Assembly (NCBI GenBank): GCA_964596645.1
Contig: CAZQVB010000012.1
Location: 1 to 64,000, forward strand
Reading direction: 5' to 3'
DNA length: 64,000 bases
Source of the DNA: CAVQEK01 sp964596645
GTDB lineage: Bacteria > Bacteroidota > Bacteroidia > Cytophagales > Cyclobacteriaceae
Shown here: piece after piece, positions 1-7,848 of the stretch
Numbering within the stretch: the first letter of the stretch is position 1
Layout: each line of letters opens with the position of its first letter
Notes under the pieces: model-generated
What the model was told of the DNA's origin: nothing
Seen by the model: only the letters and a program-made list of their open reading frames with translations
The model's database searches: none
Translations under genes and position numbers: made by a program

Positions 1-80
1 AAAATCAACCTATTTCCATGGTCTGTGGTCCACAGAACATTTCGTGCGGCGGGCCTCACGCGCATGCACCAACCCATGCA

Positions 81-171
81 GTCATCCTGAACTGGCCTGC
101 CCGGAAGTTATTTCCAGGATTTCATCATCTTTTTACTCGTTGGACAGATCCTGAAACAAGTTCAGGATGAC
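81..171. repeat. REP-like inverted repeat pair
   Basis: A 13-base sequence, GTCATCCTGAACT, at 81-93 recurs as its reverse complement at 159-171. The second copy is part of a local hairpin at 148-168, with arms ATCCTGAA and TTCAGGAT around a 5-base loop. From memory, similar 'TCATCCTGAA...TTCAGGATGA' sequences recur between genes of some Bacteroidota genomes, so this is probably a dispersed intergenic element. Only these copies were noticed in the window. Confidence 0.5.
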
Positions 172-208
172 ACAGAATTTGAGCCTTCGGCAATACCTTC
201 CACCATTC

Positions 209-274
209 ACCAGTCTACTATCCCACCAATCAACCAGTCTACCATCCCACCAATCACCAATCTACGAGTCTACC
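209..274. repeat. 24-nt tandem repeat
   Basis: Two 24-base units (209-232 and 233-256) differ at one position (T or C at the eleventh base). A degenerate third unit follows to about 274. The unit is C- and A-rich with a repeated 'AGTCTAC' core. It lies between the REP-like pair and the 3' end of the aminotransferase gene. No open frame here looks genuine. The non-coding stretch 1-320 holds this repeat and the inverted repeat and nothing else I can identify. Confidence 0.7.
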
Positions 275-321
275 TTCCCCCTGCCGGTCCCACTATCGTC
301 TGACCTGGAGTTTGACACTTT

Positions 322-1521
322 TCAGGACGGCTCATCTTTCACTTCCTGCAAGGCCTGCACCAGCGTGCGAACACAAACATCGATGTCGCCATAGCCAATA
401 TTGAGTGGCGGCACGAAGCGTATTACCTGATTGGCTGTGCAGCTCACCAGTACGCCTTTCTGCAGCATTCGCTCTGCCAGCGCCCGGCACGCAAAGTTAA
501 ATGCCACTCCGATCATAAGCCCCCGGCCGCGTATCGCTTCTACGGTTTCCTCTTCAGCCAAAGACTCGCACAGCTTTTTCATAAAATATTCGCCTTTCTC
601 TTGTGCGGCTTTGGTCAGATTTTCTTCAACCACAATGCTGAGGGTAGCCAGCGCTGCGGCGCATGCCAGAGGATTGCCGCCGAAGGTGCTGCCATGATCG
701 CCGGCCTTCAATACTTGCGCCACCTCCTTTTTGGCCAATACTGCTCCGATAGGAAATCCGCCGCCCAAACCCTTGGCCAGCGTCACGATGTCGGGCTTTA
801 GCCCGAAATGCTGAAAGGAAAACATGTTGCCGGTGCGGCCTATACCGGTCTGTATTTCGTCTGTCACCAGCAGTATGCCTTTGTCACGGCACAGCGTCTG
901 TATTTTTTGCATAAACTCTGCGGAGGCAGGCACTACCCCGCCTTCTCCTTGAATGCACTCTACAAAAACTGCCTGTGCATTGTCGGGCACCTGATCGAGG
1001 GCCTCTACATCATTGTACGGCAGGTGCAGAAAACCCGCAGGCATAGGCCCGAAGCCCTGCTGATATTTTTCCTGCCCTAACGCCAGGGTGGCTATCGACC
1101 GGCCGTGGAAACAATTGGTGAAAGAAACAACCGGTCCGTGCCGGTCGTTGGCCGAAGCGTGCTTGCGGGCTAGTTTGAGTGCCCCTTCCGCAGCCTCCAG
1201 GCCAGAGTTGCAAAGAAAAGCCTTGTCCAACCCCGACAGGTTGGCGAGCAAACGGGTAAGTGTGCTCTGCGGCACGGTGTAGTATAGATTGGATACGTGC
1301 ATAAGCTGCCCGGCCTGCTCTTGTATGGCGCCGACTACCCGGGGGTGGCAGTGGCCAACACTGTTCACGGCAATGCCTCCCAACGCGTCGATGTACGCTT
1401 TGCCCTGGTGGTCGTACACTTTGCTGCCCTGGCCGCTGATGATGGTGAGCGGAAAACGACGGTATGTATTGAAGTGGTGCTCTTCAAAAAGAGCAATGGT
1501 CTTTTCTGCGATCTGAGACAT
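322..1521 (-). CDS. argD: acetylornithine/ornithine-type aminotransferase (class III)
   Basis: This is a 399-residue class III PLP-dependent aminotransferase of the acetylornithine/ornithine group, the usual length for ArgD. The cofactor-binding Asp lies in DEIQTG (D221). The Schiff-base lysine is K250 in TLAKGLGGGFP. The phosphate-binding region SGLEAAEGALKLAR deviates slightly from the usual SGAEANEAA. It lies 72 bp after metX on the same strand and may be read with the metYX pair, although no other arginine gene is nearby. Substrate specificity (acetylornithine, ornithine or another omega-amino donor) cannot be decided from sequence alone. It starts at ATG with no clear Shine-Dalgarno. Confidence 0.85.
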   Translation of the reverse strand: MSQIAEKTIALFEEHHFNTYRRFPLTIISGQGSKVYDHQGKAYIDALGGIAVNSVGHCHPRVVGAIQEQAGQLMHVSNLYYTVPQSTLTRLLANLSGLDKAFLCNSGLEAAEGALKLARKHASANDRHGPVVSFTNCFHGRSIATLALGQEKYQQGFGPMPAGFLHLPYNDVEALDQVPDNAQAVFVECIQGEGGVVPASAEFMQKIQTLCRDKGILLVTDEIQTGIGRTGNMFSFQHFGLKPDIVTLAKGLGGGFPIGAVLAKKEVAQVLKAGDHGSTFGGNPLACAAALATLSIVVEENLTKAAQEKGEYFMKKLCESLAEEETVEAIRGRGLMIGVAFNFACRALAERMLQKGVLVSCTANQVIRFVPPLNIGYGDIDVCVRTLVQALQEVKDEPS

Positions 1522-1593
1522 TATAAAAATATGGATGGTGAAATATGAATTTGACTAGAAATCGGTTGTGGCCGCCTCAATGCAAAAGTTGCA

Positions 1594-2637
1594 TCAGGCA
1601 GTACGTCTTATTTCCCTGGCACGCCTGTAAAAGTTGTCGATGGTGCGGCTCAGCTTTTCAAATTCAATAAGAAAGCCATCGTGACCGTATATGGAATCGA
1701 GCTCGTCGTAGATGCCGTGTGGCACATGTTCGGCCAGGAATTTTTGCTCGGTGGTGGGGAAGAGAATGTCGTTGTCGATGCCGAGAAACAGGCTCTTGGC
1801 TTTTATGCCGCTGAGTGCTGCTACCAACCCGCCACGGCCCCGTCCCACATTTTGTGAGTCCATCGCTTTGGAGAGCGTCCAATAGGTAAATGCATTGAAC
1901 CTATGCGTCAGCTTCTGACCCTGATACTGCTGATAGGAGGCCGACTTGAAATTATCAAATTTTTCCTCAGTCTCCTCGGCCTGCTTCAGTTCATAGCACA
2001 CGTAGTTGCGATAAGAAAGCAGGCCTACAGCCCGCGCAGCTTTCATGCCATTGAGTCCGGCTTGTTCGTGCGACTCCTGCCAGCTGGGATCCGCCAAGAT
2101 GGCCATCCGTTGTGTTTCATTGAAGGCCACCGCCCATGGCGAGTGGCGGGCGTTGGCGCCTATGGCGATGAGGTGTTCAAACACTCCGGGCTGATCTACC
2201 GCCCACTCGATGGCTTGCTGCCCGCCCATGGAGCAGCCAATGACCGTATGAATACGCGCTATGCCCAGATGCCGGCGCAGCGAATTGTAAGCCTGCACCA
2301 TGTCCTTGTTGGTGAGCATCGGAAAATCGTGGAAATACTGCGACTGCGTACGCGGATTGATAGACAAAGGCCCGGTAGAGCCGTAGCAGCTACCGGGCAT
2401 GTTGGCACAAATGATAAAATACTCCGAGGGATCGTACAGGCAGCCTGTGCCAAAGAGGCCCGGCCACCAGTCGGTAAAATCGGAGCTGCCCGAAAAGGCA
2501 TGGCAAACCCATATTACGTTGCTCTTGTCTGCATTGAGCGTACCCAACGTACTGTAGTACAATTGGAACGCCGGCAGACTGGCCCCGCATTCCAGAGGAT
2601 ATTCATCATTATAATTATACACCTGGTGGGCCACCAT
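1594..2637 (-). CDS. metX: homoserine O-acetyltransferase
   Basis: This alpha/beta-hydrolase of 347 residues transfers an acetyl group from acetyl-CoA to homoserine, the activating step of methionine synthesis. The nucleophile is S136 in GCSMGG. The acid is probably D290 in GIDNDILFP and the base H319 in GHDGF, completing the triad. The oxyanion region is near VCHAFSGSSDF. The gene starts 12 bp after the metY stop, so the two are surely co-transcribed under the upstream SAM riboswitch. MetX makes O-acetylhomoserine and MetY consumes it. Length and motifs match the family; a homoserine O-succinyltransferase activity is less likely given the MetY neighbour. Confidence 0.93.
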   Translation of the reverse strand: MVAHQVYNYNDEYPLECGASLPAFQLYYSTLGTLNADKSNVIWVCHAFSGSSDFTDWWPGLFGTGCLYDPSEYFIICANMPGSCYGSTGPLSINPRTQSQYFHDFPMLTNKDMVQAYNSLRRHLGIARIHTVIGCSMGGQQAIEWAVDQPGVFEHLIAIGANARHSPWAVAFNETQRMAILADPSWQESHEQAGLNGMKAARAVGLLSYRNYVCYELKQAEETEEKFDNFKSASYQQYQGQKLTHRFNAFTYWTLSKAMDSQNVGRGRGGLVAALSGIKAKSLFLGIDNDILFPTTEQKFLAEHVPHGIYDELDSIYGHDGFLIEFEKLSRTIDNFYRRAREIRRTA

Positions 2638-2649
2638 TTTCAGTTGCGT

Positions 2650-3978
2650 TTATACAGTTACACTTTCAGGCTTGTATACTTTGTCAAATGCCTGTTGGAA
2701 GTCAGCTTTGATGTCGTCGATGTGTTCATAGCCTACCGACACTCGAAGCTGTGCCGGATCTACGCCTGCACTCAGTTGCTCCTCAGCGGTGAGCTGCTGA
2801 TGCGTGGTAGTAGCCGGATGGATAATGAGTGTTTTAGCGTCACCCACGTTGGCCAGGTGGCTTACCAGCTTCAGGTTGTCTACCAGCTTGGCAGCATTAT
2901 CGCGGCCGCCTTTCACGATGAATGAAAGTACACCTCCGAAGCCTCTTGTCAGATATTTCTTAGCCAGTGTGTGATAGCTGCTCGACTCCAACCCCGGGTA
3001 GTGCACACTTTCTACCAGGTCGTGACTCTCCAGCCATTTGGCCAGCTCCAGGGCATTGCTCGCCGTGCGCTCTACACGCAGCGACAGTGTTTCCAGTCCC
3101 TGAAGAAACAGAAAAGAGTTGAAGGGGCTCAGGGCGGGGCCAAAATCGCGCAAGCCTTCCACTCGTGCTCTTATAATAAAGGCCACATTGGGCAGACCGA
3201 GCGGATTGCCTTCGCCAAAAACATCCCAAAACTTCAGTCCGTGGTAGCCTTCTGAGGGCTCGGTAAATTGGGGGAATTTGCCGTTGGCCCAGTTGAAATT
3301 GCCACCGTCTACGATCACACCGCCTATGCTGGTGCCGTGACCGCCGATCCATTTGGTGGCAGACTCTACCACTATATTGGCCCCGTGCTCCAGGGGCCTG
3401 CACAAGTAGCCTGCCGCACCAAAAGTGTTGTCGACCACCAGCGGGATGTTGTGCTTGCGCGCGAGCCCGGCGATGGCTTCGAAGTCGGGAATGTTGAACT
3501 CCGGGTTGCCGATGGTTTCCAGATACAGGGCGCGGGTGTTGTCGTCTATCAATTGCTCAAATGCCTCTGTAGTATCTTCTTTGGCAAAGCGCACCTCCAG
3601 GCCTATGCGCTTGAACTGCACCTTGAACTGGTTGTACGTGCCGCCATACAGGTGGCTGGTGCTTACGATGTTCTGCCCGGCGTGTGCCAGTGTGGAGAGT
3701 GCCAGAAACTGAGCCGCCTGGCCTGAGGCTACCGCCAATGCCGACACGCCACCTTCCAGCGCTGCTATGCGCTTTTCGAACACGTCGGTGGTGGGGTTCA
3801 TGATGCGGGTGTATATGTTGCCAAATTCTTTCAGTGCAAAGAGGTTGGCGCCGTGTTCTGAATTCTTGAACACGAAAGAAGTCGTTTGATAAATGGGAAC
3901 AGCCCGTGAACCGGTGGTAGGGTCGGGCTCCTGGCCTGCATGCAGTTGCAGGGTTTCGAATTTCAATTGGTCAGCCAT
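2650..3978 (-). CDS. metY: O-acetylhomoserine sulfhydrylase
   Basis: This 442-residue Cys/Met-metabolism PLP enzyme is of the O-acetylhomoserine aminocarboxypropyltransferase type. It combines O-acetylhomoserine with sulfide to give homocysteine in the cytoplasm. The PLP lysine is K209 in SATKWIGGHG. The region YTRIMNPTTDVFEKR and the cofactor Asp in VVDNTFG are also present. The length (about 430-440) separates it from the shorter cystathionine gamma-synthases. It is first in the metY-metX unit, with about 220 nt of leader between the riboswitch and the ATG. Expression should fall when S-adenosylmethionine is abundant. Confidence 0.93.
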   Translation of the reverse strand: MADQLKFETLQLHAGQEPDPTTGSRAVPIYQTTSFVFKNSEHGANLFALKEFGNIYTRIMNPTTDVFEKRIAALEGGVSALAVASGQAAQFLALSTLAHAGQNIVSTSHLYGGTYNQFKVQFKRIGLEVRFAKEDTTEAFEQLIDDNTRALYLETIGNPEFNIPDFEAIAGLARKHNIPLVVDNTFGAAGYLCRPLEHGANIVVESATKWIGGHGTSIGGVIVDGGNFNWANGKFPQFTEPSEGYHGLKFWDVFGEGNPLGLPNVAFIIRARVEGLRDFGPALSPFNSFLFLQGLETLSLRVERTASNALELAKWLESHDLVESVHYPGLESSSYHTLAKKYLTRGFGGVLSFIVKGGRDNAAKLVDNLKLVSHLANVGDAKTLIIHPATTTHQQLTAEEQLSAGVDPAQLRVSVGYEHIDDIKADFQQAFDKVYKPESVTV

Positions 3979-4196
3979 GGTTTTATATCAGTTTTGGTTT
4001 ATGCGATTTATGCGTTAAGAAGACATGCCCTTGATGTGCTGCGCTCCTTGTGCGCGGTATTTACTGTATCAGGACTTGGGTACAACCCGAAGGGTACTAT
4101 CCAATTTCCAATATACCGGGCCTACAACAATACGGCACAATGCGCCTTTGGCCGCTGTGAAGGATTGAGGGAAAATGCATTGTAATCATTGCGTTA

Positions 4197-4314
4197 TCAA
4201 TTTATATTTTTCCGGTGGCATCACCGGAAGCAGGAATTAGCACCTTGGCATAAGCCACCAGGTTGCTAGGGTTTCACAGAGCCTGTCTCTTCACCCTTCT
4301 GTATAAATCAATTG
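4197..4314 (-). promoter_or_regulatory. SAM-I riboswitch (S box)
   Basis: Read on the minus strand, the conserved S-box core is present: a 5' segment like TTATACAGAAGGGT, then GTGAAACCCTAGCAACC, then AAGGTGCTAATTCC. P1 is formed by ATTTATA (4308-4302) with TATAAAT (4206-4200). P4 is the hairpin TCCGGTG-ATGC-CACCGGA. AGGGT pairs with ACCCT in P2. It lies upstream of metY and metX, as expected for methionine control. No U-rich terminator is evident in the roughly 220 nt before the metY ATG, so the expression platform is unclear. Confidence 0.93.
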
Positions 4315-4334
4315 TTTTCTAATTGACTTGGGCT

Positions 4335-4366
4335 GCAAGTTTACGATTTGAACTAAAATTATCCAA
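4335..4366 (-). promoter_or_regulatory. Bacteroidota-type promoter for the riboswitch-metYX unit
   Basis: On the minus strand TTTG (4366-4363) is followed 20 nt later by TAAACTTG (4342-4335), one mismatch from the TAnnTTTG -7 consensus. A start about 7 nt downstream would place the transcript start about 15-20 nt before the riboswitch P1 helix, a sensible arrangement. Confidence 0.55.
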
Positions 4367-4431
4367 ACAGTAGGCGCGTCTGCAAGGCGACATCACTCAG
4401 CCAGGCAGTGCGCTTTATATTAATAATAGAT

Positions 4432-4474
4432 AAAAAACCCGGCCTACCGCACCTTTGGGAGCGATAAGCCGGGC
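4432..4474 (-). terminator. Rho-independent terminator of the sugar isomerase-like gene
   Basis: On the minus strand GCCCGGCTTA pairs with TAGGCCGGG around a roughly 20-nt loop and is followed by TTTTTT. It lies just after the stop of the 4504-5523 gene. The 3979-4503 gap therefore holds this terminator, the metY promoter and the riboswitch. Confidence 0.8.
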
Positions 4475-4503
4475 AGAGTTGTCTGCATTATTTGCCAATG
4501 CCG

Positions 4504-5523
4504 CTATGCTTTCAGCGCATGGGCACTTTCTTCCAACAGTTTTTTCGTGGCCATTATTCCTTTGCCGGGATCGTCCCAACCTTCGTACTCTATGCCTATG
4601 TAGCCGGTGTAGCCGGCATCCTGCACTATTTTCAGCATGCGCTGATAGTCTATTTTGTGCTCGGTGCCGTCGGCATTGAATGTATGCGCTTTGGCACTTA
4701 CCCCTTTGGCATAGGGCATCAGCTCCTCCATACCCTGGTACGAATCATACTCTTTGAGGCACACAGTTTTGGCCCAGCCTTCCGGCGTATCGCTTTCCGG
4801 CTCAGTGCGATTGATGCAGAAGTTGCCAAAATCGGGCAAGGTGCCGCAGTTGCTGTGGTCTACGGCTTGCATCACTTCAGCCAGCCAGCGGCCATTGGAA
4901 GAGAGCCCGCCGTGGTTTTCTACAATGATGCCTATGCCGTAGGGTTCTGCAAACTCGCTGAGCCTGCGCAGGCCGTCTGTAGCGGCGCCTTTGGCACTTT
5001 CCCAATCGTCAGCGGTGGTCTGGGCATTTACACGTATGGAGTGGCAGCCCAGATACTTGGCGGCCTCCACCCATTTGTAATGGTTCTCTATGGCCCGTGT
5101 GCGCGCTGATTCGTCGTGGTGCCCCAGGGGGCCTTCGTTGTCTATCATGATGAGAACGTTGCGCACGCCGGCATCATCGCTTCTGCTTTTCAGTTCGCCC
5201 AGATATTTTGTATCATTTGCCTTATCGGCAAAAAAGGCATTGACATATTCCACGGCTTCTATACCGTAGTCATTTTTGGCCTTGGCAGGAAAGTCCAGGT
5301 TGGTCAGCTGACCGGCAAACAACGGGCGATGGAGTGACCATTCTGCAAGGGAAATCTTGAAAAACATGTCCTCAGCCCGGGCAGCCGTCGTGGTGCCCTC
5401 GCCACCGGCAGCTTCTCCCTTTTTTCTGCCACAGGAGGAGTGCCACATCGGTACAGCAATGGCGGCTGCTGATGCCAGGCTGAGCCCGCCAACCTTCAAA
5501 AAATTCCTTCTCGTATGTTTCAT
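4504..5523 (-). CDS. exported sugar phosphate isomerase/epimerase-like TIM barrel
   Basis: The 339-residue protein begins with a twin-arginine signal (TRRNFLKVGG, residues 4-13, then a hydrophobic stretch to about 30). The mature part looks like an AP-endonuclease-2/xylose-isomerase-like TIM barrel (sugar phosphate isomerase/epimerase family). Supporting segments are IIVENHGGLSSNG, LPDFGNFC and YIGIEYEGWDDPG, whose Glu, Asp and His residues usually bind a divalent metal. A Cys at about residue 31 (SSCGRKK) could be lipidated. The gene stands alone with its own terminator. Such proteins are common near sugar-catabolism genes in this phylum; the substrate is unknown. Confidence 0.75.
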   Translation of the reverse strand: MKHTRRNFLKVGGLSLASAAAIAVPMWHSSCGRKKGEAAGGEGTTTAARAEDMFFKISLAEWSLHRPLFAGQLTNLDFPAKAKNDYGIEAVEYVNAFFADKANDTKYLGELKSRSDDAGVRNVLIMIDNEGPLGHHDESARTRAIENHYKWVEAAKYLGCHSIRVNAQTTADDWESAKGAATDGLRRLSEFAEPYGIGIIVENHGGLSSNGRWLAEVMQAVDHSNCGTLPDFGNFCINRTEPESDTPEGWAKTVCLKEYDSYQGMEELMPYAKGVSAKAHTFNADGTEHKIDYQRMLKIVQDAGYTGYIGIEYEGWDDPGKGIMATKKLLEESAHALKA

Positions 5524-5845
5524 TGATGTGCTTTTATTAAAAGGTATGGAACACTTATATAATAACCCTCCGGCGCAGTGAGTGTGGCGGTGTGGCTTTT
5601 GGGCTAGTTTTAAAACAACATTTTAACCCGCTCACCCCTACGCGTGTGATGGTGTGATTTTACAATAATAGCATATCCTAACATGAGCAAAAATCAAGAA
5701 GGCGAAGGCATCGCCAAAGCAATGGATTGGCCTGCCTATATGTGTTTTTATCCTTTAATTTGCAGTGGATATTTTTTGAAAAAGTGAGCAGGCGCCGTGC
5801 GACATTAAGCGCCATCACGAGCTCATCCACCCATAACCTTCGATT
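5524..5845. other. divergent intergenic region
   Basis: This 322-bp gap lies between two divergently transcribed genes and must carry both promoters. On the minus strand TACCTTTT lies just before the isomerase-like gene (one mismatch to TAnnTTTG) but has no clear upstream TTG. A small inverted repeat GGCGA/TCGCC lies near 5701. Nothing else was recognised. Confidence 0.4.
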
Positions 5846-7015
5846 ATGACTTTGACAGAAGTAAAGGACAAGAAAACGGCCAGGGAGTTTCTTATGCTTC
5901 CTGTGCGGCTATACGCCAATGTAGAACCGTGGATACGCCCGCTCGACAAAGATGTAGAGGCGGTTTTTGATCCGGAGCGAAACAAGACCTTTCGCAACGG
6001 CGAACTGATACGCTGGATACTGCAGGACGAGCAGGGCAAGACCATAGGGCGCGTGGCAGCTTTTGTAAACAAAAAGACCACGCTGAAAGACAACGATCAG
6101 CCAACCGGCGGAATGGGCTTTTTTGAATGCATAGAAGATGAAAGCGCTGCTTTTATGTTGTTTGATGCCTGCAAGAACTGGCTGAAAGAAAAAGGCATGG
6201 AAGCCATGGATGGGCCGATCAATTTTGGCGATCGCGACAAATGGTGGGGCCTGCAGGTATATGGTTTCGACAAAGCGCCCAATTACAATTGCAACTACCA
6301 CTTCCCCTATTACCAGCAGTTCTTCGAAAACTATGGCTTCGAAACGTATTTTGAGCAATTTACCTTTGCTCGCAAAACTATGGATCCGTTCAACCCACAG
6401 CTGAAAGAAAAAGCAGAACGAATCTTTAAAAACCCACGCTACAGCTTCCGGCACATGCGGCTAAAGGAGATTGAGAAATACACCGACGACTTCCGCGTAG
6501 TGTACAACAAGGCCTGGGGCGCGCACAAGGGTGTGCCACAGCTGAGTGAGCAAATGGCCAAACACCTGATGAAGCAGATGAAGCCCATTATTGATGAGAA
6601 GATCATGTGGTTTGGCTACTATGACGACGAGCCCATTGCCATGTTCATCACCCTGCCGGAGGTAAACCAGATTTTTAAACACGTAAACGGCAAGCTCGAC
6701 CTGATCGGCAAGCTGAAGTTTGTATACCACAAGTGGCGAAAGACCTGCAATAAAATGTTTGGGGTGGTGTTTGGCATAGTGCCCGAGCATCAGGGCAAAG
6801 GCGTGGAGGGCGCGCTGATAGAGTCTACCAGGCAACTGGTGCAGGGCAACTACAGGGCGTATGAAAATTTTGAGATGAACTGGATCGGCGATTTCAACCC
6901 ACGCATGATCCATGTGGTGAATCAGGTAGGCAGCGATAAGGCAAAGGTGCACAAGACCTACCGCTACCTCTTCGACCGCAGCAAGCCCTTCAAGCGGCAC
7001 CCGATGATCAGTTGA
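5846..7015 (+). CDS. orphan GNAT-fold N-acetyltransferase-like protein
   Basis: This 389-residue soluble protein has a C-terminal GNAT-like segment. The acetyl-CoA pyrophosphate-binding motif is visible as GIVPEHQGKGVEGALIE (residues 310-326), and the enclosing beta strand is FGVVFGIV. The N-terminal half (WIRPLDKDVEAVF, MDGPINFGDRDKWWG, YYQQFFENYGF) resembles the YghO-like group of uncharacterised acyltransferases seen in Bacteroidota. No signal peptide or membrane segment is present. It is flanked by unrelated genes and has no operon partner, so the acceptor is unknown. An aminoacyl- or amino-group acyltransferase is the safest guess. Confidence 0.65.
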   Translation: MTLTEVKDKKTAREFLMLPVRLYANVEPWIRPLDKDVEAVFDPERNKTFRNGELIRWILQDEQGKTIGRVAAFVNKKTTLKDNDQPTGGMGFFECIEDESAAFMLFDACKNWLKEKGMEAMDGPINFGDRDKWWGLQVYGFDKAPNYNCNYHFPYYQQFFENYGFETYFEQFTFARKTMDPFNPQLKEKAERIFKNPRYSFRHMRLKEIEKYTDDFRVVYNKAWGAHKGVPQLSEQMAKHLMKQMKPIIDEKIMWFGYYDDEPIAMFITLPEVNQIFKHVNGKLDLIGKLKFVYHKWRKTCNKMFGVVFGIVPEHQGKGVEGALIESTRQLVQGNYRAYENFEMNWIGDFNPRMIHVVNQVGSDKAKVHKTYRYLFDRSKPFKRHPMIS

Positions 7016-7222
7016 TGCTGTGCACCGCCGCTGCTACAGTCGTTGGGCCTTTTGCACAATATAAGTTTAGCGTGGTCTTCATTGAGGGCAGAAAGAAATG
7101 CTGTATAGAAATAAATTCCTTAGAAAAGCTGCAGATAACACGATATAACTTGCATGTAGTGCCAAAACGTGGAATTGTTTTTAAGGCTGATTTGGGATAG
7201 TTTGCGCTTCGTCAAAATCGGT

Positions 7223-7228
7223 AGGAGG
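7223..7228 (+). promoter_or_regulatory. strong Shine-Dalgarno of the ECF sigma gene
   Basis: AGGAGG ends 8 nt before the ATG at 7237. Almost no other gene in the window has such a sequence, which makes the start certain and the site unusual for this phylum. Confidence 0.7.
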
Positions 7229-7236
7229 GGTAAGAA

Positions 7237-7848
7237 ATGCAAGACGTCGCCACATCAGATCTCATTTGTCGCATAGCGCAATACAACGATGAGAAGGCTT
7301 TGAGGCAATTATTTGAATTGTACTATCCTCGCCTTTTGCAACTGGCCCATCTGATCCTCAAAAATAACGAAGCCGCCGAGGATGCCGTACTTGAGATTTT
7401 TGCCCGTATATGGGAAATGAGAACCAGCCTGCGTGAAATAGAAAATCTGGACAGATACCTGTACGTGATGGTAAAAAATCATAGTCTCAAACACCTCCGC
7501 AAAGACAAAGATCTGATTCAGGCTTCTATAGACAAAGCGCCTTATAAGGAAGTGTTGCACACACAGCATCCGGAGCAGGCAATGCTGGATGATGAGCTCG
7601 GGCAAATAATTGATGAAGCAGTGCTCAATCTACCGGAAAAATGCAGGATAGTATTCCGGCTTGTAAAAGAAGAAGGTCACACCTATAAAGAAGCCGCAGA
7701 GCTGCTCAGTGTATCGTATAAAACCATCGATAACCACCTGAACCTAGCCATGAACCGCATCCGCGGCACCATAAACAGTTACAGGAACAATAATGACAGC
7801 GTAAAGTGGCGGGTGATAAAAGGCATCATCATGGCCTGCTTCCTCTAA
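7237..7848 (+). CDS. ECF RNA polymerase sigma factor
   Basis: This is a 203-residue sigma-70 family ECF factor of the Bacteroidota type that pairs with FecR anti-sigma factors. Region 2 spans about residues 22-90 (LRQLFELYYPRLLQLAHLILKNNEAAEDAVLEIF, described here by its ends). Region 4 spans about 122-178, with the helix-turn-helix around YKEAAELLSVSYKTIDNH. It heads the cluster sigma, anti-sigma, SusC, SusD, and probably directs transcription of the SusC operon when the outer-membrane transducer senses ligand. Confidence 0.92.
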   Translation: MQDVATSDLICRIAQYNDEKALRQLFELYYPRLLQLAHLILKNNEAAEDAVLEIFARIWEMRTSLREIENLDRYLYVMVKNHSLKHLRKDKDLIQASIDKAPYKEVLHTQHPEQAMLDDELGQIIDEAVLNLPEKCRIVFRLVKEEGHTYKEAAELLSVSYKTIDNHLNLAMNRIRGTINSYRNNNDSVKWRVIKGIIMACFL